Source: Trichoplax sp. H2 (taxonomy: Eukaryota > Placozoa > Uniplacotomia > Trichoplacea). From it: DNA of 64,000 nt. A program made the translations under genes and the position numbers. How positions within the stretch are numbered: the stretch's first letter is position 1; every line of letters starts with the position of its first letter. This document shows positions 1 through 12,748 of this stretch, piece by piece. Below the pieces are notes generated by a model that had not been told where the DNA came from, did not search any database, and worked only from the letters and a program-made list of their open reading frames with translations. The stretch lies in NCBI GenBank assembly GCA_003344405.1, contig NOWV01000257.1:21124-85123 (forward strand), written 5' to 3'.

Positions 1-17
1 CATTTGTTATACTCTAG

Positions 18-3000
18 ATATGAATCCATGTCGTAGTTTTCCATGCGAAAATAATGCTAAATGTACCAATACTCAAGTGAATACATATAAGTGCCAATGT
101 CCAAAAGGATTAACAGGATCAAGATGTCGAGGAGGTAAGAATAATATTTACAATAAATAAACGAAAAATTCAGCATGCCTTAAAAATATTATCCTGCACT
201 ATCGTTCAGATATTAATGAATGTTTACGACATCCATGCATGCATAATGGTACTTGCATTAATCGATTTGGTAGCTACTCTTGCAATTGTCCCGTAGGAAT
301 TACTGGTAGCCACTGCGAAGAAGGTAAAATCATTTTGTATGTGAAGGATATAATGGTGACAATGTCTATTATACTTCGTTGAAGTTATTATCTATTCTAC
401 ATTATCCATAGCTGGTGTTTCTAAGCTATACACTAACTAATCTACTAAAAATTATTTAGACATTATCGATTGTACACCAACTACCTGTCATCATCAAGGA
501 AAGTGCCACGATACTATGGGGTCTTATTCTTGCACTTGTAAGAGAGGATTTACAGGTATCCATTGTGAGACTAATATCAATAACTGTCAATCATCACCTT
601 GCCAAAATTCTGCCACCTGTATTGATGGAGTCGACAGCTATCAATGTTACTGTCCTGCAGGATTTACTGGTCATCATTGTCAAGTTAATATTGATGAATG
701 TTCTAGCCAACCTTGTATGAATAATGCTACATGTGTTGATGGTAATCATGGTTATCAATGTAGTTGCATGCCAGGATTTCATGACACTTATTGCCATATT
801 AACATAAACGAATGTCAATCATTTCCTTGCTTAAATGGTGGAAATTGTGTTGATGGCATTAATGGTTATACGTGTAACTGTACGGGAAGTGGGTTTCAAG
901 GTGATCACTGCCAGAAAAGTAAGTATATAGATTAAGAGATTTACAACAGTTTCCGTTAGTCAGGGATACGCCTTGATTGTCTATTACCACTTTATATCAT
1001 TTATAAAAACGAATCTTACTCATTTTTTCTTCCCTATAACCTAAGATATTAACGATTGCCTTAAGCATCGATGCAAGAATAATGCAAAATGTATCGATTT
1101 GCTGGATGATTATCGTTGCCAATGCCTGCAAGGATTTACTGGATATTATTGTGAAACAAGTAAGATTGTAATAAATTCAACATATTACAGAGTCAAATTT
1201 TTACTAACTTAAATATCACGTATGACTATACATACCGTATGGATTTTCTAGAGTTTCTAATTAATTCATATTGAACACAATTTGAAAAAATAATACAGAT
1301 ATCGACGATTGCTCCCCTAATCCTTGCTATCATAATGGCACTTGTAAGGTATATAATCTCTTTTATATAAAATTATCATTACTAGATTACTGAAGAATGA
1401 ATTCATGTAAACAATAACTTAAACAGATCCAAAATACTGCCAAAAATAGAACTATAACTATATAACTATATCTTATAACATAAAATCATTATTACTAGAT
1501 TGCTGAAAAGTGAGATCATTTAATTGAACTATAGCTTAAACAGATCAAAAATACCGTTATAAAACTATATCTTGTTACATAAAACTATAGTTACTAGATT
1601 ATTAAAAGTTGAGACCATTTAAACTATTGCTCAAACAGATAAAAAATGTCGTTAAAAATGAACCTACATCTGATTAAATGTAGAAGTTGAATCAGTTATA
1701 AAGATATACTTTGAGCGCCTTACTCTACCTACAAGAAAGCGATCACCTTAAATAAACCGAAAGACTCAAACTTAATAAAATTTCTTATCTTTATCCATAC
1801 ATAGGATGAAATTAATAACTTCACTTGCAATTGTCCAGATGGAGTAAAAGGTCGAAGTTGTAATATAGATATCAACGAATGTACCAGTAATCCATGCCAA
1901 AATAATGCAATCTGCATCAATCAATTCAACTTTTATCAATGTGCATGTGCAAAAGGTTATACAGGTAAAAAATGTGAGCTGAATATTAATGAGTGCGGCT
2001 CTCAGCCTTGTCAACATGGAGCAACGTGCCATGATTTAGCGAATTCATATCGATGCTCATGCCAACCAGGTTATGGCGGATTCAATTGCCAAATCAATCA
2101 CGATGAATGTTTTTCAGCGCCATGCATTCATGGCAATTGCAGTGATTTAGTAAATGATTATCATTGCTCATGCCAATCAGGTTATACGGGTAAATCATGC
2201 CAAACTGAAATTAATGAATGTGCAAGTTCACCATGCTTAAATAATGGCACATGCCAAGATCAGTTAAATGGCTATCAATGCTATTGTAGGCCAGGATTTA
2301 CAGGTAATAGTTGCCAAAGTGATATCAATGAATGCCAATCAGTACCATGTTATCATGGTGGTCAATGTCGAGATTTAGTGAATCAATATCAATGCCAATG
2401 TCCAGCTGGATTTATGGGTCAAAATTGTCAAATTAATATCGATGAATGCGCTAGCTCTCCATGTCTCCATAATAGCCAATGTATCGATCAAATCAATCAA
2501 TATCGATGCTTATGCAAACCTGGCTATACAGGTATCCACTGCCAAAGTGATATTGATGAATGTCAATATCATACCTGCCATCATAATGGTACTTGCTTAA
2601 ATTTATTGAATCAATATCAATGCATATGCCAAGCAGGTTATACAGGCAAAAATTGCCAAATTAATATTGACGATTGTACACCTAATCCATGCCATTCTAA
2701 TGCAAAATGTAGCGATTTAGTAGATGATTATCAATGCGATTGCCCTAGGGGTATTAAAGGCAAATCTTGTATCGATAGTTGTGCTGATGCACCATGCCAA
2801 CACAGTGGTATATGTAGTGATCTTGATCAAGGATACCATTGCCAATGCCAGCCTGGTTATAATGGATCTGACTGCCAAATCAACATTAACGAATGTCATA
2901 GCAAACCATGTCAAAATGGAGGTATTTGCATTGATGGCATTCATTCCTATCAGTGCCATTGCCGACCTGGTTATACCGGTAGAAATTGCCATGTTGAAAT

Positions 3001-6000
3001 AGATGAATGCCAAAGCCGACCTTGCCAAAATGGTGGCCATTGCCAAGATTTATTAGCTGATTATAGCTGCCAGTGTCCATTAGGTTACGATGGTAAGCAA
3101 TGCCAACATGATATTGATGAATGCCAAAGTTCACCATGTTTACATCGTGGATTATGCTATCAAGGCATTAATCAATATCGATGTGATTGTAATGGAACTG
3201 GTTATCAAGGTCAACGCTGTCAAAATGAAATTAATGAATGCTTAAGTTCACCTTGTGTTCACGGCCAATGTGAAGATTTAATCCGCCAATATATTTGTCG
3301 TTGCCAGCGTGGTTTTATCGATCGAAACTGTCAAGTTAATATTAACGAATGTGCATCTTTACCATGTCAACATGGTGGCCAATGCGTCGATTTAATTAAC
3401 GGCTATCAATGCCAATGCCAACCTGGTTATGTTGGTAATCAATGCCAAAATGATATTAATGAATGTCTTCATGAAGATAATTATTGCTTAAATGGTGGCA
3501 AATGCCACGAATTGCAAGCAAATTATTCTTGCCAATGTCAATCTGGCTTTACTGGTCGACACTGCGAAATTAATATCAATGAATGTCACAGCCAACCTTG
3601 CTTAAATCAAGGCACATGTATGGACAATGTTGACAGTTACCATTGCTTATGCCATCAAGATTTTACTGGTCTCCATTGCGAGACCAACATTAATCAATGC
3701 CTTAGTCAACCTTGTCTTCATAACGGTAATTGCACTGATTTAGTTGATGGCTATCAATGCCACTGCCAATCTGGCTACCACGGTATTCGTTGCCAGTTGG
3801 AAATCAACGAATGTCAATCCAACCCATGTCTCAATTATGCCACATGTAATGATTCCATTAATGGTTATCATTGCCAATGCAGGTAAATTAGACCACAAAA
3901 TAGGAACAACTTATGTATTATTTAACATTGCCGTATAGCACATAATATTGCATAGGATACATATTGCAATGAGAATAGATTTAGTCAGACTTAACAGTGT
4001 GCTAAATTATGTAAATTTGTAATGGATGGCATTAAATTACTGAGAAAGTTGTAGATCGTACCAAAAAATTGAAGCCCATTTCCAATAAAACTTGTTTATA
4101 ATGGATAATACTGCATTGTATAATTAATTAAATCATTTCTAGGCCTGGATTTACTGGAAGCCATTGTCAAACTGATATTGATGAATGCCAAGTAGCCAAT
4201 CAACCTTGCCAACATGGTGCAACTTGTCATAACTTAATCAACCAATATCAGTGTTCATGTCGATTGGGTTATACTGGTGTTCATTGCCAAATTAATATGA
4301 ACGAATGTTCTTCAATGCCATGCTTTAATAATGCTACATGCCGTGATGAAATTAATGGTTATACATGCCATTGCCCACCTGGCTGGACAACAAATGATTG
4401 CAGCCTTGAAGTTGACGAGTGTCTTGCAAATCAATGCCAAAATGGAGCTAGTTGTATAGATGAGTTTAACGGTTATATCTGCAAATGTACAGAAGAATTT
4501 ACTAGCCGATTTTGTGAACAAAGTTAGTCCTTTTTAACTATTCCATATCCATTTGTTTTTAACGATCAATTTATTAATTGCCAAGCTTAATAGCTAACTT
4601 TTATTTCTGTTGTTTCGTACTTGAAATATAGGAATTGATTATTGTTCTACATCTAATGGCACCATGCTGATTCCTTCATTGGCATGTGGTGATTATGGTA
4701 CTTGCATTAGCCTTACAGATGGATATAAATGTAACTGCGATCCCGGTTATACGGGGCTGTTATGTCAAAGAGGTATGAGATTACATATTTGTTTTTTTTG
4801 TATTCATATACCAATTAAATTCTTCTTGTGAACTGTCGGAATCACTAGCTACAAATTGAATCTTACATTTGTTAAACTGTTTTCATTTTTAACAGCAATA
4901 AAAAGATGTGATCCAAATCCGTGTAGCAACGGTGGAACTTGCTTAGAGGGTAAAAGTAACTATACTTGCCAATGTCGCGATGGATACATTGGAGAATTAT
5001 GCCAGCAAGGTTAGTTTCTATAGAAATTATTTTATAGTTCTGAGTGCTACTAAGTTCTGCAAAGATGCAATTACATAAACAAAAATTGCCATAAAATATC
5101 TAGTAATACATAGAACGGATAAACATGTCCTGGCATAAGATACAATTAAATTTATGTAGAGATATGAGACGAATACCTAATTACGTTACTGAAAATTACA
5201 GTATGGCAAGTATATCTTGATCAATCTTTCATAATAAAATGAGCATACTTATTATTTTACAATTACATGTAGACGTAGAGAATTTGGATAAATGATTTAG
5301 TAGCGGCATTTAATATTAGAATGTAATTTGACCTTCATATTGCAATATTTATAATCAAACTAGCGTATGCAAATACTGTAAGTAATATATCTACTGTACT
5401 GTAGCGCATCTATATAAAATTAGAATGAGGCAAATATATATTTACGTTTGTTATAGTCAAAAGAAGGCACAAGAAAATTAAAGAGAATATACACGTATCT
5501 AAAATGCTGTATTTATAGAAATTAGAATAATTTAGCAAACGTTATCTTGCAATACGTGTTAAATATGGTAACTAAATAAAAAGAGAGAAAGATTAGCTTA
5601 TATAACTAGATCTATTTAACACTAAAATAAAAAATATAATCATCCTTAATTAATATTTTAAAGTTTAGATACAGATAAATTTAGAAAATCTTTTCATTAA
5701 TATTATGTAGTAGCTTGTCTATGATATTGAGAGAAACGGTTTCTTCGTTAAGATATAGCCGTAATATTTCGTTCATTATGCAACCTATTCATTTAAAGTT
5801 AAAGGTAGACGATGTTTACCGTTTGTACCGTGATAGTTCTAACTATTTTAATTACATTTATTTCTTAGTAACATTTATAATAATGTTAAAATTCTTCAAA
5901 CAGGTTTATTTTCCACTTCTGCATCTAAGTCATTGAGCCTATCATCTATTGGTACGCTAAAACACACTGGCCAAGGTACGTTAACGAAAATATTTCAACA

Positions 6001-6763
6001 TTGACAAAATCATCGCATGTCGTTATCCTAGGAGAAAAATGATTTGAAAGTAAAATAAGCACTAACTTAATTTACTGTAGTAGCATGCATGTAGTAAACT
6101 TTAAAATTATTTTATTTCTATACATTAACCTAGTAAATTTCATATAAGAGAAAGGAGGTAATAGTATGATCAAATTCTAAATAGCTTCAGTACTTAAGAA
6201 TAGTAATTTACACTATTTCCTTCCGCTTTCTGGAAATAGAATCCCATTCCATCATGCTTTTCATTATCTTTGGACTGGGTGGGAGTATACTCATTGCGTT
6301 ACTAGCAACCTATTATACTTGTGTCCACAGAAGACGAAAAATGACGTTTAAAAGCTTACTCTTTCGTAAACGTAGAGTTAATCATGATCGGGAAAAGATT
6401 CAACCTTATCGTAATCCAATTTTTTCACTTCATGGTGAATATCAACACCTTGAATCCGATTCAGATGAAGATGATAATACAGTCTCAAACGCTACTACAA
6501 GATCCAACGAATTCCGAATATCGGTTAGTTCTGAGGAAGGGGATGTAGATTCTATTATGGAGTTTGAACTAAAGGAAGATTCTTCAGGTGCTTATATTAA
6601 TCCGAACTTTGATCAAACGGATGATTCATCGGTACATGTTTATGATTCCCTGTATTACCGACCATCTAATAGCCGACGCAATTCTCAAACTCACCAAGCA
6701 ACAGTTAATCAACGTAACGAGCAAGATGACCATATATACGAACGATTAACAAATTATACTTAA
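18..6763 (+). CDS. EGF-repeat single-pass transmembrane protein (5' end outside window)
   Basis: This is the 3' part of a type I membrane protein with about 31 EGF modules. Visible exons: 18-134, 210-323, 460-918, 1046-1159, 1299-1348, 1805-3882, 4143-4522, 4632-4772, 4896-5009, 5904-5975 and 6240-6763. Nearly all junctions are phase 1, so each module starts after G|AT or similar, the usual form for exon-shuffled EGF domains. Most modules begin D/N-I-N/D-E-C, the calcium-binding signature, and many have C-x4-T/S-C, the O-fucosylation consensus. Exon 1805-3882 carries about 18 modules without an intron. A 24-codon linker exon precedes a hydrophobic helix ([10 protein letters not shown] to LLATYY), a basic stop-transfer run and a tail of about 140 residues that is acidic in its middle and contains YINPNF and YERL. 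No LamG, LNR or ankyrin repeats are visible, so it is Notch/Crumbs-like only in its ectodomain. Ligand and function are unknown. Confidence 0.88.
1379..1690. repeat. Diverged tandem repeat inside an EGF-gene intron, about 3 copies
   Basis: Three copies of a unit of about 100-113 bp begin with TTACTAGATT near 1379, 1492 and 1591. Each continues with a conserved AAACAGAT segment and an AT-rich stretch. The copies differ by many substitutions, so the duplication is not recent. The array accounts for most of the intron 1349-1804, which splits one EGF module in phase 0, unlike the phase-1 introns elsewhere in the gene. Confidence 0.65.
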
Positions 6764-8717
6764 CCATTGAATTAAATTTGTAGTCTTATCCGGAACAAAA
6801 AGCGGTATTTTCTGATGAAATTTGTTACTTATAGTTTTAGCTTACGCATACGCTTGATGGTGTTTTCTAACGAATATTTGTATATAAAACATGAATCATA
6901 ATTATATATATATATAAACAACTAATGAATGTTTCATTTATCTGTATAGACTATCTATTAGCTATTTCCTCTCAGAGTAAATATTAAACAATTTTTACAA
7001 TCAAGGTATATAATATAATTGTTGCATGTATTGTAAATACTATTATGTAACTGCCTTATAGAAATGTTTAAAATTAAAATCCAAGATATGAATGTTGTTG
7101 TATCGATACTATAAGATATATAAAACATACTAGGTAGAGATGTAAATCTATTATAATTTTCCCTATAAATGTTCTTTATCATTAAGCTACTATTATACTA
7201 GAAATTTCTTTCTAGTCTTCATTTCATCTTGATTGACCATGGCAAGGAGCACAAGTCGGTTATGGTTTTATTGTAAAATATTCATGAAATACTTGATCGC
7301 AACCATTACGGAAGGATTGGCAAATAACTGTTGAATTCCTTGCTTGAATTGTAGTTACCCTGCATGAGTATTGCTAGTTATACTATATTTTCCGGATTGA
7401 TTTCAATTAGGAAATGATCGATAAACTATTTATTAACAATGCCAATAGAATGCATAATTTAAATCGTCTATGGTTACCAAATACTATCTTATCGTACTGT
7501 TTTGGCAGTTATATTTATTTAGACTAGAAATTATTAATAGTTAAATTCCTAACTATGTTTAAATTGATCCTTGCTAATATCGTGAGTGATCGGTTAATTA
7601 AGCCATGAGTATCGTTTTAGTATATCTTACAGATCCAGGTATCAACTTCATTTACTGCATGACTTTTAACAATATCTAGTAAATGTAATAACTTAAAAAC
7701 TCTCAGTATCAATATAGTCATTACTGCTTATACTTTATTAGCGATAACGTAATAACTGACCTTTGTAAATCCAATCAGCAATGAAATAGAGCATGCAAGA
7801 ATAAACTACAAATAATGAAATATATAGTTATCATAGGGTGATCTTCCCACATTATTACTGACAAATTAAAGTCGATAGTCGTCCGTTATTTATGACTTAA
7901 CTTGATTGCTATCTTTTTTAATCCAATTTGCAAATAAGACAATCATGATACAGTATGCTATCAACGTAATCATAATCAATTTTCATATAAAATTCCGAAA
8001 TAAATTGTTTAAAGTGAAATGATTCTGCCTACTGATGTAAATTATAGTTAATGCTAGTAGTATGGATTTTATACCGCTTAGACCGCAATATATCAGACAG
8101 CTAACGTTTAGCGTAAAAATTGATAATAATAATTAATCAGAATATATTTAAATAAGAAATTATGTACAAGAACACGTATGCATCTAACTCAACATCGACT
8201 GCTTTGCTTAATTATTATAACAGTAGCAAATCTAAAATGAAAATTTGATATAAAGCTACAAATAAGATGTAGTCCATAACAAATGGAAACGCAAGTACAG
8301 TAGTCTTCTGATTTTAGCTGAAACAAATAAATCCTAAATCAGCAATACATTAAGAATATATTTTGCATCACTATAAGCATTGTATGAATTGAATATTTCG
8401 TTAGGAACTTACAAGGTTTGATAATAGCTTATTCTTAAGACAATTAAAGCAAGCAGCTCTCATTTCAGTTATTAGTTACCAAATCGAAATAAATATAATA
8501 AAGTCATTTAACTACAGGACTAGTGATATACAATTAGACAATGATATCTGTTGAACTTGGAACCTAACCGTAAACATATTCAAATTATATCGCAATTTTT
8601 TCTATACTTTTATAAATGTAGATCGTTGCACAGTTAATTGCATTAGAATAAGTACATCAGTCTAATGTTGAATTGTAATTACAATGATACACCATAAAGG
8701 GTTTCAATATGCATACG
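6764..8717. other. Intergenic, AT-rich, no gene seen
   Basis: The region lies between convergent genes, the EGF gene (+) and the NUDT14-like gene (-), so it should hold both 3' ends. A short AT dinucleotide run sits at 6902-6917. No reading frame shows a recognisable domain or a splice-consistent exon chain, and I see no RNA gene. Confidence 0.6.
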
Positions 8718-10591
8718 CTACTTATTTTTAGCATTAACAAAGTCATTAATACCATTCAAATTTGGTGAATACTGAAAAAACCATAGAAATGCCATGATTA
8801 AACCAGCTGGCTTAATTAGACTATCATCGAAAATAAACTCTCTAGCTTCATCTAAGGGTAAATAATAAACATCAATCATTTCACCTTCAGCTTCAACACC
8901 GCCACCAGAACTAACTATCATATCGTCTGTACATTCTGCGTAAAAGTATGTTTGCTTACAACCCGAAGTGCCAACACGACGACCGGAAGTAATCCGATGA
9001 ATTTTATCTTCAGGGATGAAGTAACCGCATTCTTCGAGAATCTCATCTTGCGCAATTTTAACTAGTGATTTATCTTTATCGACAATACCAGAACATAATT
9101 CATAAGTAATAGCATTATTAGCTATTTCCATTGGCAATTCACGTCTCGGTTGGGCATCTTTGTCATTTAAAAGCGATGGTATCTCGTCTCCATGTAGATA
9201 TGGAAAGAGGACTAATGGAAATTATCAAGAAAATTGCAATTTCTTAAATAAATGCGTGGCTATTGGGATGATATTGAAAGGTAAATTGATTACTAACAAT
9301 TCCTAGGCATGCTACTGATTCTAGAGTATCAATTTATTCAACGTTGCAATATATCATGCTATTATCTTACGAGATAACGGTGTCAAAGGGTTAATCATTT
9401 TATGGGTTCGGCTGCAGTTTGTTATCAATGACGGTTCCATCATGCATTAATTTATGAGATATTAACATTATACGGTAACAAGAATATTATTTAAAGGTGA
9501 CCATTAAGGTGCTCAATGGCTCATTATCATCATGCTATGCATTACGAGATAGAATGTCTAGTAATTAAAAGTTGATCATGTTATTGATGACTGCTACGGT
9601 ATCACTTTGTTTGTTAATGCAGTGATGATACGGTATTACTTGTGAAATATGAATGTCAATTACAGTAATTAAAACTTTGTTGATGGCTTGTAATGAATTA
9701 ATTTGTTTGCTTAATGGCAGAACTATTATAAATATTATACTACCTTGCGGGATTTTACAGTCAAATCGTTGAAATGCTTAACAATTACAGTCTTGACAAC
9801 TGCTAATGTATCGAATGGTTCATCAAGACAGCCCTATCATTAACTTAAAACACTAACTTCCATGATATCAATGTCAAATAGTTTAAATTTGCTTATTAAC
9901 GAGCATGATTAATGCGAAGTATCAAGATCAGAGGTTTCAACTAGTAAGTATAATATTAACATGAAGGAATTACCAGGAACTACTGTAGGTTCTACAGTAT
10001 CGCTGCAACATCAATGTGTTAAAAACGATCCAGAACTGAATTTTAACTAAGCTGCGCATCCAATATTTAACTTATAAAGACCGTATTATACATTACCTGG
10101 TCTCAATTGTTTCACCAAAATAAAAGCTTGTCTGGTAGTATTCAACAGCAGGATGGATACGCTGACCAGTTTATATTAAGGTAGTAATCAAGTAAATAGC
10201 CATTAGCAATTATCTTCTTATCATTGTATATATAATGACACACAATACGAATACATCTTCGTATAATTTTCAGATCTATGTCATGGCTAAGTCATGCTAG
10301 CCAAAATTACAACATTTTCAAGCATTCTATTATAACGCTATGCATATAACGAGATAAAAATGTTACTGATTTAGTAAAGAATCTAATTTGACCTTGTTCT
10401 AGTCAAGATCGCATGCAAGTTTAAGAAACAAAAAGTGTTTCTCGATGAAATTTTAAAATAATCTCCTTTTTATCCTATAAAGTATAAGGCTTAACTGAGT
10501 TAATCTATGATTGTTTCCATATACTGTAATGAAATTTTGGACCCTACCTGTCGTGCATAATGATATAATCCCATTGCCTTTTCCTTCCGTT
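8718..10591 (-). CDS. NUDT14: NUDT14-like Nudix hydrolase (UDP-sugar pyrophosphatase), first exon not located
   Basis: Three minus-strand exons join in phase: 10548-10591, 10097-10161 and 8718-9211. The first reads NGRKRQWDYIIMHD and the second SILLLNTTRQAFILVKQLRP; both line up with the N-terminal half of human NUDT14. The last exon has ELCSGIVDK, then the Nudix helix EILEECGY with the metal-binding glutamates, then GCKQTYFYAE and GGGVEAEGEMIDV. The glycine-rich turn and the acidic EGEMI segment are typical of the NUDT14/ADP-sugar branch. Known family members hydrolyse UDP-glucose or ADP-ribose to sugar phosphate and nucleoside monophosphate, using magnesium, in the cytosol. The N-terminal codons (about 20-30 residues by comparison with human) must lie in an upstream exon that I could not find before the repeats at 10860. 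Substrate is inferred from family only. Confidence 0.85.
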
Positions 10592-10859
10592 CTACAAGAA
10601 AAGTATAAAATTATTTATGTAAGTATAAAGACATTCATGGATTCCTGACGGCTATTACCCTAGAATGGATGTGTTATGATGAAATATATTGACGCATATA
10701 AATGCAAATATTGTGGCATAACAATGGCGGTGTATATCGTCTACAACATATCGCTTAGCCTATCTAGAAGAGGATTAGCGTTATTTCTCTCTTTACAGCA
10801 TTTACCAAATTGGATGGCGTAATACACGCGTATACTTTTGACTTCTTGACTTATTCCAT

Positions 10860-11400
10860 AAGCATCAAACTGAGAGCTCTTAAGGAAAGTTGATGACATG
10901 AAAAATAAGGTGGAAAAGCGTGATTGCACGTCGTTCAAATCATTCATTCTACGAGCATCAAAGTGAGAGAGCTCTTCTCGACAGCTAATTTGACGACATG
11001 GAAAATAAGGTGGTAAAAACGTGATTGTACGTCTTGTATGTAGAATTGCTCTACAAAAAACTTTTACCGTATCAAACGGAGAACTCTTCTACACAACAAG
11101 GAAAGTAGATAACGTGAAAAATAAGATGGAAAAAAGGTGATTCTACGTCCCACAAGTCATTTATTCCGGCCGTATACTGTAAAACTGAGAGCGTTGAGTA
11201 TCTAATTTAACATGCAAGTCATATGCCAAGCGTATGCATGGAGAATTGCTAGACTAAAAAGCTCCACAGGATCAACGTGAAAACTCTTTTATACAGCAAG
11301 GAATGTGGATAAACGTGTACTATAAGATGGAAAACAACATGATTGCATGTCCTACAAGTCATTTATTCCACAAGCATCAAATCAAGAGTCCTTGTAAACA
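10860..11400. repeat. Diverged tandem repeat, about 4 copies
   Basis: Copies share the core GAAAATAAGGTGGAAAA followed by GTGATTG(C/T)ACGTC and then a segment like CAAGTCATTTATTCC. Cores occur near 10892, 10995, 11111 and 11310, so spacing varies from about 100 to 200 bp. Each copy also has a (G)AGCTCTT or AACTCTT block upstream of the core. Divergence between copies is substantial. Confidence 0.6.
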
Positions 11401-12387
11401 GTACAAGTCATGGTTGAGACCTGAGAGTGCAGTGTATATCGACTAGCCAGCTTTTGATTTTTGATGGTGATGCCCAGGCGGGCGCAAGTACAGTATTCCC
11501 AATCAACATCATGGATCTCCTATCCTTTGACACGATTCAAGTCAGGTACGAAATCAAATTAGTTCAGTAAAGTGGAAGAGAGTGGCACAATATTACTACA
11601 GTAAATGGAGCTCTGCTGTAGGCCATTTTTTCGACCATCTCGTACAAGTAATATGTTGGTGGCACCAACATTAGGCGTATTTTCGATACTAACCAAATTC
11701 ATCATCCTCCTCCTCCAGCGTCAATATCCAGAACATCAACAACATCAACGGCTACACAACTAAACGTGACAAGCCTATACACAACTTGTTCTCGATTTTC
11801 AATTATTTTGGTCATGGAAGCAGTCCTCACTTACTTGTTCAAATGTTAATCTACGTGGTTTAACAAATGCAGAATCGCCGCAAGGGCCAACGATGACATT
11901 TCGAATTTGATTCATTTTGCCTCTGTCCGAGAATTCTGTTCACTGCAGTCAGGTCCAATTGAACCCCAATTTCGTACTTGATTTCAATGGATTACCAGGG
12001 TATCACATAAATTGGGTTGTATTGCACCTTGTCCAATGTGTTGGTAGTCGATAAAAATGGAGAATCAATCAAGATTTTAGCCTAGACTACAGTGGAAAGA
12101 CAAAATTGAATGAATGGCGAAGCAAATCAGTTTGCTAGACCTCGAGACCTAGTATGCAAGAACGCCAGATGAGGTCGCCGCGCCTTAATAGTGCCACCCT
12201 TCCGCGGTGATTACAACTATAGGCTACAGTATGGCTTGGAAGTGGATCGTGGGGGGGCTGTCTACGCATGTGGGCAGACCGGACCAGCAAGCACATGCTG
12301 CTTCAACGTCAACCTCTGCTGACCCCTAAAGTTATGTAAGGGCTACTACTGATGTACGCAGTAGCGTCCAGCACTCTGTATGAAAGA

Positions 12388-12748
12388 TTTTCTCTTCCTC
12401 TGTTTTTACACTCAAGTTGACGAAAGTTAGGACAAGCGGCAAGCTGCCATGAAATGGTTCTGTACTGGTACTGTACTGGTACTGTACCGGTACGGTATTG
12501 GTACTGTATTGGTACTGTACTGGTACTGTATTGGTACTGTACTGGTACTGTATTGGTACTGTATTGGTACTGTATTGGTACTGTATTGGTACTGTATTGG
12601 TACTGTATTGGTACTGTACTGAGACAGATCTGGTACCGTGCTGGTACTATACTGGTACTACTCTTCCCTCTTTTACACCCAAGTTGACGGAAGTCAGGAC
12701 GTCAGGACAAATGGCTAGACGCAATGAGGTGGTTCTGTACTGGTCCTG
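12388..12748. repeat. Direct repeat of about 85 bp flanking the 11-bp minisatellite
   Basis: The left flank runs CTCTTCCTCTGTTTTTACAC, TCAAGTTGACGAAAGT, AGGACAAG and GGTTCTGTACTGG. The right flank repeats the same order: CTCTTCCCTCTTTTACACC, AAGTTGACGGAAGTCAGGAC and GGTTCTGTACTGG. Both copies have the same orientation, so the minisatellite sits between two copies of a larger unit. Confidence 0.7.
12455..12665. repeat. 11-bp minisatellite (GGTACTGTATT) with about 17-18 units
   Basis: The unit GGTACTGTATT alternates with GGTACTGTACT. Because 11 is not a multiple of three, every forward frame reads as a low-complexity Tyr/Trp/Cys/Thr/Gly/Val string; those open frames are artefacts of the repeat. 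Units at the edges are degenerate (ACCGGTACGG, GAGACAGATCT), while the centre is nearly perfect. Confidence 0.9.

Noticed and set aside
2717-3046. Minus-strand open frame antisense to the EGF exon
   Set aside because: It is the reverse of repeated Cys/Asn/Gln codons in the EGF modules and has no independent support. The same holds for the other antisense frames over this gene.
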